Source of the DNA: Microbacterium karelineae | GTDB taxonomy: Bacteria > Actinomycetota > Actinomycetes > Actinomycetales > Microbacteriaceae | Direction: 5' to 3' | DNA: 64,000 nucleotides | Assembly (NCBI RefSeq): GCF_009745985.1 | Contig: NZ_WFIX01000183.1 | Location: 1 to 64,000, forward strand | Shown: positions 1 to 7,921 of the stretch, in pieces | Layout: each line of letters begins with the position of its first letter | Numbering within the stretch: the stretch's first letter is position 1 | The notes under the pieces: generated by a model | Databases searched by the model: none | The model's input: the letters and a program-made list of their open reading frames with translations, nothing else | Told to the model about the DNA's origin: nothing | Position numbers and translations under genes: made by a program

Positions 1-1
1 G

Positions 2-1477
2 CGCGCTCCGCGCCGTGATGACCGTGGATCGGACCGTCGCTTCGACGGCGATCGCGCCCCGCGCCGCTTCGACCGGGACGACCGTGCGCCGCGCCGTGAT
101 GATCGCGGCGACCGCCGCTTCGACCGCGACGCCCGCCCGGCCCGCGAGAACCGCGACGAGCGCCCCGCCCGCGCGCAGCGCGACGGCGAGAAGGCCTGGC
201 AGGACCGTCGCGAGGCCCCGCAGCGCACCGCGCAGCACGAGGAGCGCATCGACGTCGTCCACGAGCGCCTGACGGCCGAGGCCGTCGCCGCCGACGTGGT
301 CGAGGGCCAGAGCTTCGGCGACCTCGGCCTCGGCGAGAACATCTGCCGCGTCCTCGGTGAGATGGGAGCGGCCAGCCCGTTCCCGATCCAGGCCGCGACG
401 ATCGGCCCGATCCTCGCGGGCAAGGACGTGCTCGGCCGCGGCCGCACGGGATCCGGCAAGACGATCGCGTTCGGCGCCCCGCTCGTCGAGAGCCTCCTGC
501 GCGCCCGCGACGGCGGAGCCCGCGCATACGGCCGCTCGCCGCAGGCGCTGATCCTCGCCCCGACGCGCGAACTCGCGCTCCAGATCGACCGCACCGTGCA
601 GCCGATCGCGCGCAGCGTCGGCCTGTTCACGACCCAGGTCTACGGCGGCGTGCCCCAGGCGAAGCAGGTCGGCGCGCTCCGGAAGGGCGTCGACATCGTC
701 ATCGGCACGCCAGGCCGCATCGAGGACCTGCACAAGCAGGGCAAGCTCGACCTCAGCCAGGTGCGCATCGCCGTCCTCGACGAGGCCGACCACATGTGCG
801 ACCTGGGCTTCCTCGAGCCCGTGCAGCGGATCCTCCGCCTCACGAAGGAGGACGGCCAGAAGCTGCTGTTCAGCGCGACTCTCGACCGCGAGGTGTCGGC
901 GCTCGTCGACGAGTTCCTCAAGGACCCGCAGGTGTACGAGGTCTCGGGCGAGGACCAGGACTCGGGCACGATCGACCACCAGGTGCTCGTCGTCGACCAG
1001 CGCAGCAAGCGCGACGTCATCGAACAGCTCGCGGGCCGCGAGGGACGCACGATCATCTTCAGCCGCACCCGCGCGTTCGCCGACCAGCTCGTCGACCAGC
1101 TCGAGGAAGCGGACATCCGCGCGATCGCGCTGCACGGAGACCTCAACCAGGCCAAGCGCACACGCAACATCGAGCGCTTCTCGCAGGGCCGGATCCGCGT
1201 GCTCGTCGCGACCGACGTCGCCGCGCGCGGGATCCACGTCGACGACGTCGACCTCGTGGTGCAGGCCGACGCGCCCGACGAGTACAAGACGTACCTGCAC
1301 CGCTCGGGCCGCACGGGCCGCGCGGGCCGAGCGGGTCGCGTCGTCACGCTGATCCCGCGCAATCGCCGCCGCCGCATGGCGGAGCTGCTGAGCCGCGCCG
1401 AGATCGACGCGCCGTTCCGCGACGCCCAGCCGGGCGACGTCGTGATCGACGAGATCGCGGGCGCTGCGGTCGCCTGA
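2..1477 (+). CDS. DEAD-box ATP-dependent RNA helicase (5' end outside window)
   Basis: RNA helicase that unwinds or remodels RNA using ATP, likely in ribosome assembly or mRNA turnover. The frame is open from base 2 with no stop, so the gene begins upstream of the window; the GTG at 296 is internal. The first ~75 visible residues are a low-complexity Arg/Asp-rich tail (repeats of RRDDR and RRFDRD type), typical of disordered RNA-binding extensions. The core follows: Q-motif (FPIQ), motif I GRGRTGSGKT, PTRELALQ, TPGR, DEAD, SAT, and in the second RecA domain ATDVAARGIHV and HRSGRTGRAGRAG. All catalytic motifs are intact. In many actinobacterial helicases the basic tail is C-terminal, so an N-terminal one is mildly unusual. 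Confidence 0.93.
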   Translation, partial: RAPRRDDRGSDRRFDGDRAPRRFDRDDRAPRRDDRGDRRFDRDARPARENRDERPARAQRDGEKAWQDRREAPQRTAQHEERIDVVHERLTAEAVAADVVEGQSFGDLGLGENICRVLGEMGAASPFPIQAATIGPILAGKDVLGRGRTGSGKTIAFGAPLVESLLRARDGGARAYGRSPQALILAPTRELALQIDRTVQPIARSVGLFTTQVYGGVPQAKQVGALRKGVDIVIGTPGRIEDLHKQGKLDLSQVRIAVLDEADHMCDLGFLEPVQRILRLTKEDGQKLLFSATLDREVSALVDEFLKDPQVYEVSGEDQDSGTIDHQVLVVDQRSKRDVIEQLAGREGRTIIFSRTRAFADQLVDQLEEADIRAIALHGDLNQAKRTRNIERFSQGRIRVLVATDVAARGIHVDDVDLVVQADAPDEYKTYLHRSGRTGRAGRAGRVVTLIPRNRRRRMAELLSRAEIDAPFRDAQPGDVVIDEIAGAAVA

Positions 1478-1606
1478 CCCGGTCGCCGAACGAGGGGGCC
1501 TCGTGAGATGGGGATCCGCATCGCGGGTCCACCCTGTCCTGCGAGGCCTCCTCTTCTCGTTCCGGCGCCCGGCGACACGGTGCGAAACGCGCGCGAGGCG
1601 GTGCGC

Positions 1607-1612
1607 AACAAT
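1607..1612 (+). promoter_or_regulatory. Candidate -10 element, leaderless start of aldose epimerase
   Basis: The hexamer AACAAT ends 6 nt before the ATG at 1619. It fits the recurring spacing seen before other genes here (see the leaderless finding). Weak on its own. Confidence 0.3.
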
Positions 1613-1618
1613 AGGGGA

Positions 1619-2551
1619 ATGCCTCATACTCCCGTCGATCCGACAGGTCAGCAGATCCACCTCACCCGCGGGGACGTCACCGCGCACATCGCGCAGGTCG
1701 GCGCCGCGCTGCGCGGGCTCACGGTCGACGGCACCGCCGTCGTCACCCCGTACCCCGAGCACACGGCGACCCCGTTCGGCTCGGGATCGGTGCTCGTGCC
1801 GTGGCCGAATCGGATCCGCGACGGACGCTGGGCGCAGACCGACCCGCACGGCGCCGAGTACGACGAGCAGCTCGCCCTGACAGAGCCGAAGCTCGACAAC
1901 GCGATCCACGGCCTCCTCCGCTACACGCCGTACGTGATCGAACAGGGCGAGGGATCCGCGACGCTGACGGCGACCGTCGTGCCGCAGAAGGGCTACCCGT
2001 TCGCGCTCGTCACGCAGGTCGTCTACGAGCTCACCGACGACGGGATCCGCGTGACGCACCGCCTCACGAACGTCGGCGCCGACGCGGCGCCCGCGGGCGT
2101 CGGCACGCACCCCTTCTTCTTCATCGAGGGCGTCGACCCGAAGGAGCTGCGCCTCACGCTCCCCGCGTCGACGTGGTTCGAGGTCGATGAGCGCCTGCTC
2201 CCGACGGGCGAGAAGCCCGTCCGCGACGAGACCGACCTGCGAGACGGCGCCCGCCTCGGCGACGTCGACCTCGACACCGCCTTCGGCACGCTCTCCCGTG
2301 ACGCCGACGGCCTCGCCGGCACGACGCTCGAGTCGCCCGACGGGCAGAAGGTCACGATCTGGCAGGACGAGAGCTTCGACTACCTGCAGGTCTTCACGAC
2401 CGACGGCTACCCCGGCCAGGAGTATGCGGTCGCGGTCGAGCCCATGACGATGCCGCCCGAGGCGTTCAACTCCGGCCAGGGTCTGCGTTGGATCGAGCCC
2501 GGCGACACGTGGGAGCTCAGCTGGGGCGTCGCCTACGGACGCGCCGAGTAG
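1619..2551 (+). CDS. Aldose 1-epimerase family protein (mutarotase)
   Basis: Interconverts alpha and beta anomers of aldoses in the cytoplasm, feeding sugar catabolism. The 310-residue product has the galactose-mutarotase beta-sandwich signatures: an early VPWPNRIRDG segment, NAIHGLLR around residue 95 carrying the conserved catalytic His, GTHPFF near 160 with a second conserved His, and a late EPMTMPPEAFN segment with the conserved Glu. The frame is open further upstream, but ATG 1619 is chosen because it gives the family's usual N-terminus and has a -10-like hexamer 6 nt upstream. It stands alone between the helicase and vanY-like genes, so its natural sugar is unknown. Confidence 0.85.
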   Translation: MPHTPVDPTGQQIHLTRGDVTAHIAQVGAALRGLTVDGTAVVTPYPEHTATPFGSGSVLVPWPNRIRDGRWAQTDPHGAEYDEQLALTEPKLDNAIHGLLRYTPYVIEQGEGSATLTATVVPQKGYPFALVTQVVYELTDDGIRVTHRLTNVGADAAPAGVGTHPFFFIEGVDPKELRLTLPASTWFEVDERLLPTGEKPVRDETDLRDGARLGDVDLDTAFGTLSRDADGLAGTTLESPDGQKVTIWQDESFDYLQVFTTDGYPGQEYAVAVEPMTMPPEAFNSGQGLRWIEPGDTWELSWGVAYGRAE

Positions 2552-2583
2552 GCGGGACCACCGGTGCGGCGGCGTCGAGCGAT

Positions 2584-2589
2584 GACAAT
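2584..2589 (+). promoter_or_regulatory. Candidate -10 element, leaderless start of VanY-like gene
   Basis: GACAAT is followed by exactly 6 nt and then the GTG at 2596; no Shine-Dalgarno sequence is present. Same geometry as at 14703, 57538 and 56342. Confidence 0.35.
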
Positions 2590-2595
2590 GGTGGT

Positions 2596-3636
2596 GTGAC
2601 GATCGCACAGCCCGAGTCCACGCGGCGCGCGGAGCGTCGGCGGCGCATCACGCGCCGCCGACGCCGAGCCGTCGCGACCGCCGCCGCGACGCTCTCCGCG
2701 TGCGCGATGCTCGTCGCCGGCGCGATCCTCACGTCCGGCGGCGACGACACGGCCGGCGGCGACCGCGCCCAGGCGCACGCGCCGCTCGGATCCCCCGCCC
2801 CGCTGGATCCGACGGCCGAGGCCGCGAGCGACGACGATGTCCGAGGGATCCCGCTCCGCGAGGAGGACCTCGACGACCCGACCGACGCCGACGAGACGGA
2901 TGGGGTCGACGAGGCCGACGAGTTCTGCACCTCGGAGGTCACGGATGCGATCGCGACGGGCGATCCCGAGGCGGTCGTCGTGGCCGCGGGCGGCGGCGAG
3001 GCGTTCCGCGACGGCGTCGTCGCGGGCCGCGCGAGCAGATGCATTGCCCTGAACCACCCCGCATGGGACTGGGTCGTCGTCAACAAGCAGCGCCCCGTCG
3101 AGCCGATCGACTATGCGCCCGATGTGATCGCGCCCGCGACCTACAGCCCCATCGGCGCCCACCTGGATCCGGCCGCCGCTGCGGCCCTCGACGCGATGGT
3201 GGACGCCGCGCGCGACGCCGGCGCGGGCGACATCGGCCTCGAGAGCGGATACCGCTCCTACGACACGCAGACCGATTCGTACAACGCGCAGGTCGGCCTG
3301 CGCGGCAGCATCGCAGAGGCCGACCTCACCTCCGCGCGTCCCGGATACAGCGAGCACCAGCTCGGCCTCGCCGCCGATCTCGTCGCCTGCGACGGCGCCT
3401 CCTGCGGCACGATGTATGAGTTCGGCGCGTCGCCCCAGGGCGCCTGGGTCGCGGACAACGCCTGGCGCTACGGCTGGATCGTCCGCTACGAGGCCCACAC
3501 GACAGGCACGACCGGCTATGAGGCCGAGCCGTGGCATCTGCGCTACGTCGGCGTCGAGCTCGCAACCGCGTACGCCGAGGGTGGTTACGACACCTACGAG
3601 GAGTTCTGGGAGCTCCCCGCGGCCCCGGAGTACTGA
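2596..3636 (+). CDS. D-alanyl-D-alanine carboxypeptidase, VanY/M15B family, membrane-anchored
   Basis: Trims the terminal D-Ala from peptidoglycan stem peptides outside the cell. The 346-residue protein starts with an Arg-rich cytoplasmic stretch, a single hydrophobic signal/anchor (about residues 24-46) and an acidic Asp/Glu-rich linker of ~70 residues, followed by the M15 zinc peptidase fold. Visible motifs are SGYRSYDTQ, the Zn-binding SEHQLGLAADL (His and Asp) and EPWHLRY (catalytic Glu and the third Zn His). GTG 2596 was chosen because upstream codons overlap the previous gene and a -10-like hexamer precedes it. It is not next to van resistance genes, so a housekeeping wall role is more likely than glycopeptide resistance. 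Confidence 0.85.
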   Translation: MTIAQPESTRRAERRRRITRRRRRAVATAAATLSACAMLVAGAILTSGGDDTAGGDRAQAHAPLGSPAPLDPTAEAASDDDVRGIPLREEDLDDPTDADETDGVDEADEFCTSEVTDAIATGDPEAVVVAAGGGEAFRDGVVAGRASRCIALNHPAWDWVVVNKQRPVEPIDYAPDVIAPATYSPIGAHLDPAAAAALDAMVDAARDAGAGDIGLESGYRSYDTQTDSYNAQVGLRGSIAEADLTSARPGYSEHQLGLAADLVACDGASCGTMYEFGASPQGAWVADNAWRYGWIVRYEAHTTGTTGYEAEPWHLRYVGVELATAYAEGGYDTYEEFWELPAAPEY

Positions 3637-3664
3637 GCGGGGATCTCGGACGGACGCGGGCGCC

Positions 3665-4684
3665 TCACGGGCGTGTGGTCTGGGAAGGCGAGACCAATTG
3701 CGGGGCGACCAGATGCGAGACCGCACCGTTGCCCTCGAGCTGGTTGACAAGTGCATCGATCGAGGCCGCCGCGATGGTGTCGATCGGGTTGACGATCCGT
3801 GGGAACGGGCTGGCATCGTCGCCCTCGAGGCCAGAGCTTCCGAACTCGATGACATCGCTCCGTGGATCGGCGCCGAGAATCGAGCAGAACTGGCCGGGGA
3901 GGCCTTCGAGGCGATCCAGTCTGCTGGAGAACGCCAACCCAGTCACGCCTGTGTTCTCGATGAGCTCGGCGAGCGCTGACCGGTCGGTGGTCTGGTCATC
4001 GACCGGGTGGTACTCGGTGAGGGCGAGGTCGAGGGTGTCGGCGGCTTCGCGGAAGCCGCGGATGATCCGGTCGACATAGAGCTGTCCGGACTCCACCTCG
4101 ACCGCACGCGGTCCGAGATGGAGGACCCGGGTGTGGCCGGAGTTCTTGAGATGGGTCAGGGCGATCACTGCCGCGCGACGGAAGTCATAGTCGACGAATG
4201 CCAGCGCGCCTTCTGTCGGCTCACCCAGCGCGACCGCCGGGAACTGCATCTGCTCGACGGCGGGGATCCGGGGGTCGCTCCGTATGACGGACATCAGCAC
4301 GATCCCGTCCGCCCGCTGGGCGCGGGCGAGCTCGCGAACGGCGTCCGCCGAGCCGGATGATTCCACCGAGACCAGAAGGTCGTATCCCCGGCGGCGAGCC
4401 GAGAGGGTGAGCTGCATGAGGTAGAAGCCCACCCAGCTGTGACGGCTGGCTTCATGATCGAGGATCGACAGGGCGAGGATCCCGCTTCGTCCGGCGCGCA
4501 GCGCCTGCGCGGCAGCTCGCGGGGCATAGTCGAGCTCGCGAATCGCCGCATCGATCCGAGCCCGGACATCGTCGGAGATCGGGCGCGCGCCGCTCAGCGC
4601 GTAGGAGACGGTGCTCTGGGAGACCCCGGCGCGCATCGCGACATCGTTCATCGAAGGGGCCGGTCGCCGCCCACGGTGCCTCAC
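3665..4684 (-). CDS. LacI-family transcriptional regulator of the adjacent glycoside operon
   Basis: DNA-binding repressor that senses a sugar. Residues ~10-60 form the LacI helix-turn-helix and hinge (SMNDVAMRAGVSQSTVSYAL, then YAPRAAAQALR with the hinge Ala-Leu); the remainder is a periplasmic-binding-protein-like effector domain, 339 aa in total. The GTG start at 4684 is preceded by a strong GAGGAG ribosome site. It is divergent from the ABC transporter and glycosidase genes, and two near-identical 14-mers lie between them, one close to each start. This suggests autoregulation plus control of 4913-11832. Effector probably an oligosaccharide product; not determinable from sequence. Confidence 0.88.
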   Translation of the reverse strand: MRHRGRRPAPSMNDVAMRAGVSQSTVSYALSGARPISDDVRARIDAAIRELDYAPRAAAQALRAGRSGILALSILDHEASRHSWVGFYLMQLTLSARRRGYDLLVSVESSGSADAVRELARAQRADGIVLMSVIRSDPRIPAVEQMQFPAVALGEPTEGALAFVDYDFRRAAVIALTHLKNSGHTRVLHLGPRAVEVESGQLYVDRIIRGFREAADTLDLALTEYHPVDDQTTDRSALAELIENTGVTGLAFSSRLDRLEGLPGQFCSILGADPRSDVIEFGSSGLEGDDASPFPRIVNPIDTIAAASIDALVNQLEGNGAVSHLVAPQLVSPSQTTRP

Positions 4685-4725
4685 GACGTTCTCCTCCTCA
4701 CGTGACCTTCTCGGTCTCGGGCCGG

Positions 4726-4739
4726 TCGAAACGAATCGA
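4726..4739. promoter_or_regulatory. Operator candidate 1 (LacI-family), near regulator start
   Basis: TCGAAACGAATCGA lies 42 bp upstream of the regulator GTG and matches 13 of 14 bases of the copy at 4851. It overlaps the palindrome AATCGATT (4734-4741). Position suits autoregulation. Confidence 0.55.
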
Positions 4740-4839
4740 TTATGTCACCCAGAGCTTTCCGCTGTGTAACGGAACGCCGTGTCAGGTAAAACTCCTGTCT
4801 CACATGGGCTCTCGGCCACGCGGCAACACGCGGAGCGCC

Positions 4840-4864
4840 TAGATTATTCATCGATACGAATCGA
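4840..4864 (+). promoter_or_regulatory. Promoter -10 and operator candidate 2 of the glycoside operon
   Basis: A -10-like TAGATT (4840-4845) is followed at once by TCGATACGAATCGA (4851-4864), an inverted repeat TCGAT-N4-ATCGA that matches the site at 4726 in 13 of 14 positions. Binding there would cover the transcription start of the transporter operon (ATG 4913), the classic repressor position. Confidence 0.55.
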
Positions 4865-4912
4865 CGATCAGTCTCCGCCTCACGTCATCCGTCCCAAAGA
4901 GAGACCACCACC

Positions 4913-6112
4913 ATGTACCGCAATCCCCTCCTTCGTCGCACCACCGTCGCGGGCATCGCTGTGCTGTCCGCCAGCGCACTGCTCGCCGCCTGCGGCGGAT
5001 CCACGCCCGGCAGCGACGGCGCCCGCGACACCGTCACCGTCTGGACCGGACTGCCCTACGACACCTTCCAGGAGCCCAATGTCAGAGCCTTCGCCGCGTG
5101 TGAGGAGGAGACCGGCATCACCGCCGAGCTCGCCGACTTCCCGGCTGGGGAGCTGACCGCCCAAGCGCTCAGAGCCGCCACCTCAGGTGACCTCCCCGGC
5201 CTGCTCTACCTCGAGGGCACGGACCTGAGCCGCATCGTCGAGACCGGCCTCCTGACGCCGCTGTCCGACTACGGCATCACCGGTGGCGACTACTCCCAGA
5301 CCGTCCAGGACATGGGCTCGATCGACGACGAGCTCTACGGCATCGCCCCTGGCGTCAACACCGTTGCGGTCCTCTACAACAAGGACCTCTTCGCCGCGAA
5401 CGGCGTCGAGATCCCCACCACATACGCCGAGTTCCGCGCGGTGGCTCAGAGCGTCAGCGACGAGGAGACCACCGGCTTCTCTCTGGCCGCCGACACCGGA
5501 ACGGGGCCCTACGTGTTCCTCCCGTACCTGCTCGGGGCGGGCGGCGATCCCGCCGACCTGGACACCCCGGAGGCGGCGACCGCCCTGCAGCTGTGGGTCG
5601 ATCTCGTTGCGGACGGAAGCGCCCCGAAATCGGCCATCACGATGGGCTGGGACGCCCAGGACGCGTTCCGCGAGGGCAAGGCCGCCATGGTCATGGCCGG
5701 TTCCTGGATGTTCGCAGAGGACCTGCCCTTCGAGGTCGGCGCGTTCGCCGTCCCGACGCCCGATGGCACCGGAGACCCGGTGTCGCCGATCGGCGCCGAG
5801 CTGTGGACCATCCCCGCGACGGGGGAGGAGACGCAGCAGAACGCGGCGGCCCTGCTGAAGTGCCTCACCAACGACGAGAACTCGCTGGAGATGGCCCAGG
5901 CCTCACACCGCACGCCGTCGAAGACCACGATCACCCAGGCCTACCTCGACCAGTTCCCGGACGAGCAGACGCTGATCGACCTGATCGACCACGCCTACCT
6001 CCGCGACCCGGAGACGACGGGCGCCGAGTCCGAGGTGCTGGCCACCGCCATCCAGGACAGCCTCGCCAACGGAACGGCCCCGGCCGACGCGCTCGCGGCG
6101 GCATCCGAGTAG
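4913..6112 (+). CDS. Sugar ABC transporter substrate-binding lipoprotein
   Basis: Captures a sugar outside the membrane and delivers it to the two downstream permeases. It has a lipoprotein signal: Arg-Arg n-region, hydrophobic core and lipobox LAAC with the lipid-anchored Cys near residue 26, followed by GGS. The 399-aa family 1 solute-binding fold shows GINTVAVLYNKDLF-like and GKAAMVMAGSW elements typical of maltose/oligosaccharide binders. First gene of the operon at 4913-11832, with a LacI regulator opposite. The specific sugar is not identifiable; the co-encoded GH13 and GH3 enzymes suggest short alpha- and/or beta-glucosides. Confidence 0.9.
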   Translation: MYRNPLLRRTTVAGIAVLSASALLAACGGSTPGSDGARDTVTVWTGLPYDTFQEPNVRAFAACEEETGITAELADFPAGELTAQALRAATSGDLPGLLYLEGTDLSRIVETGLLTPLSDYGITGGDYSQTVQDMGSIDDELYGIAPGVNTVAVLYNKDLFAANGVEIPTTYAEFRAVAQSVSDEETTGFSLAADTGTGPYVFLPYLLGAGGDPADLDTPEAATALQLWVDLVADGSAPKSAITMGWDAQDAFREGKAAMVMAGSWMFAEDLPFEVGAFAVPTPDGTGDPVSPIGAELWTIPATGEETQQNAAALLKCLTNDENSLEMAQASHRTPSKTTITQAYLDQFPDEQTLIDLIDHAYLRDPETTGAESEVLATAIQDSLANGTAPADALAAASE

Positions 6113-6180
6113 TCCCTCCCCGCAGGACCGGCTGGCCGCGGCGCAATCCGTCGCGGCCCGCCGATCCGGAAAGGCAGCGC

Positions 6181-7071
6181 ATGCGCTCCCGACTCACCCT
6201 CGATCGACGCGATCGTCTCGGACACGCCCTCTTCGTGATCCCGGCGTTCGTCTACATTCTGATGTTCTTCGGCTACCCGCTCGCGAAGAACGTCTGGATG
6301 AGCTTCGTCGACTTCCGCACGGCCACGTTCGTCACCGGCGAGGCCCCCTGGGTCGGGCTGCAGAACTACCGTGAGGTCCTCGACCTCGCGGTCCTCCCGA
6401 CCGCAACGGTCAACACGCTCCTGATCACCGCGGTCACGGTGGCGTCGCAGCTGGTCATCGGGCTCGCGCTGGCGACGTTCTTCACGCGGAGCTTTCCCGG
6501 AGCCAGGCTGCTGTCCGGCGTCATCCCGCTGCCCTGGCTCCTTCCGCTGGTCACCACGGCCGCCATCTGGCAGTGGCTGCTGCGCGACGACGGCCCCCTG
6601 GTCCGGCTGCTCGGACCGCTGACCGGCGCCGGGTCGCCGCTGGCTGACCCTGGACGCGCCCTCGCCGCTCTCATCGGCGTGAACATCTGGCTGGGCATAC
6701 CGTTCTACGTCATCATCCTCACCGCCGCGCTGCAGAACGTGCCCGTCGACCAGCTGGAGGCCGCCGGTCTCGACGGCGCGGGACCGTGGCGTCGGTTCGT
6801 ACACGTCACGATCCCGAGCATCCGTCCGCAGCTCGCGGTCTCGACCACACTCACCGTCATCTACACCCTCAAGGTCCTGGAGCTGCCGCTCATCCTCACC
6901 GGCGGCGGCCCGGCCAATGCCACCCAGACGCTGGGCACGGTGGCCTACAACCTCTCGTTCGAGAAGTTCGAGTTCGGCCAGGGCGCGGCGGTCGGCAATC
7001 TGCTGATGCTGGTCACCCTCGTCTTCGCCCTGCTGTACGTCGTCCAGGCAACGCGAGGGGAGCAGCGATGA
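6181..7071 (+). CDS. Sugar ABC transporter permease (MalF/UgpA type)
   Basis: One of two membrane subunits forming the sugar channel. The 296-residue protein has about six hydrophobic segments; the first, about residues 17-38, begins HALFVIPAFVYILMFF. The cytoplasmic EAA loop reads EAAGLDGAGPWRRFVHVTIPSIRP and contacts the ATPase. ATG 6181 is selected because it follows a GGAAAGG-like ribosome site and begins just before the first membrane helix; the frame is open further upstream inside the previous gene. It overlaps the next permease by 4 bp (ATGA), so the two are translationally coupled. No ATPase gene is in this operon; an MsiK-type shared ATPase elsewhere is the likely partner. Confidence 0.92.
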   Translation: MRSRLTLDRRDRLGHALFVIPAFVYILMFFGYPLAKNVWMSFVDFRTATFVTGEAPWVGLQNYREVLDLAVLPTATVNTLLITAVTVASQLVIGLALATFFTRSFPGARLLSGVIPLPWLLPLVTTAAIWQWLLRDDGPLVRLLGPLTGAGSPLADPGRALAALIGVNIWLGIPFYVIILTAALQNVPVDQLEAAGLDGAGPWRRFVHVTIPSIRPQLAVSTTLTVIYTLKVLELPLILTGGGPANATQTLGTVAYNLSFEKFEFGQGAAVGNLLMLVTLVFALLYVVQATRGEQR

Positions 7072-7898
7072 GCACTTCGACAGGAATCACGCGCAGGCGA
7101 GGCGGACTCCTCGCGACGCTCGTCGGCATCGTGGTCGTGGCGGCGTTCCTCTACCCGATCTACTGGCTGGTCAGCGCCTCGCTGCAGCCGGGGACCTCGC
7201 CGTCTTCGGTCAGGGCGATCCCGCGGTCCATCGACCTCGCGTCGTACTCGATGGCCATGGCCGACCAGGGCGGCAACATCCTGACCAGCCTGATGGTCGC
7301 CATCGGGGCCGCGCTGCTCACGATCGCGATCGCGACTCCCGCCGCGTTCGGTCTGTCGCGCCTGCGCAGCCGGTTCGTCGACGTCGTCCTGATCACGATG
7401 TTCGTGGCCCAGATCGTGCCCCCGATCGTGCTCACCAACTCGATCTACACGATGTTCAACAGCGTGGGGCTGGTGAACACCCTGCCCGGCCTGATCCTCG
7501 CCAACGCCAGCGGCACCCTGCCGTTCGCGATCCTGCTGCTGCGGTCGTTCATGCTCGAGCTCGACCCCGAGGTGCTCGAGGCGGCACGGCTCGACGGTGC
7601 GGGGAAGCTGAGTTCGTTCGTCCTCATCGTGCTGCCGCTCTCACGCAACGCCATGGTCGCCGTGGGTGTCTTCGGCTTCCTGGCCGGCTGGGGCGACTTC
7701 CTCTTCGCGATCACTCTGACCACAGGCACGGAGCTGCGGACGATGACCGTCGGCATCTTCCAGTACCTCAGCTCGCCCAATGTGCCCTGGAGCGTCGTGA
7801 TGGCCACCAGCGTCCTCGCGAGCCTCCCGGCCGTGCTCCTGCTCCTGCTGGCCCAGCGCTCCCTGCGCGCGGGCCTGGGCGCAGGGTCCGGCAAATGA
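7068..7898 (+). CDS. Sugar ABC transporter permease (MalG type)
   Basis: Second membrane subunit of the sugar importer, 276 aa, with about six transmembrane segments and the EAA motif EAARLDGAGKLSSFVLIVLPL. The start overlaps the stop of the upstream permease (ATGA at 7068-7071) with a GAGGGGAG ribosome site just before. The N-terminus has the usual MalG layout, with a first helix at about residues 13-35 and a periplasmic loop after it. The following glycosidase starts 23 bp beyond the stop, or overlapping it if the earlier ATG at 7895 is used. Confidence 0.92.
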   Translation: MSTSTGITRRRGGLLATLVGIVVVAAFLYPIYWLVSASLQPGTSPSSVRAIPRSIDLASYSMAMADQGGNILTSLMVAIGAALLTIAIATPAAFGLSRLRSRFVDVVLITMFVAQIVPPIVLTNSIYTMFNSVGLVNTLPGLILANASGTLPFAILLLRSFMLELDPEVLEAARLDGAGKLSSFVLIVLPLSRNAMVAVGVFGFLAGWGDFLFAITLTTGTELRTMTVGIFQYLSSPNVPWSVVMATSVLASLPAVLLLLLAQRSLRAGLGAGSGK

Positions 7899-7921
7899 GC
7901 CATCTCTCCCCGGAAGGATCC

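Noticed and set aside
7895-7921. Earlier ATG for the GH13 gene overlapping the permease stop
   Set aside because: The ATG at 7922 has a better ribosome site (GGAAGG, 5 nt) and gives the normal N-terminus; the earlier start cannot be excluded.
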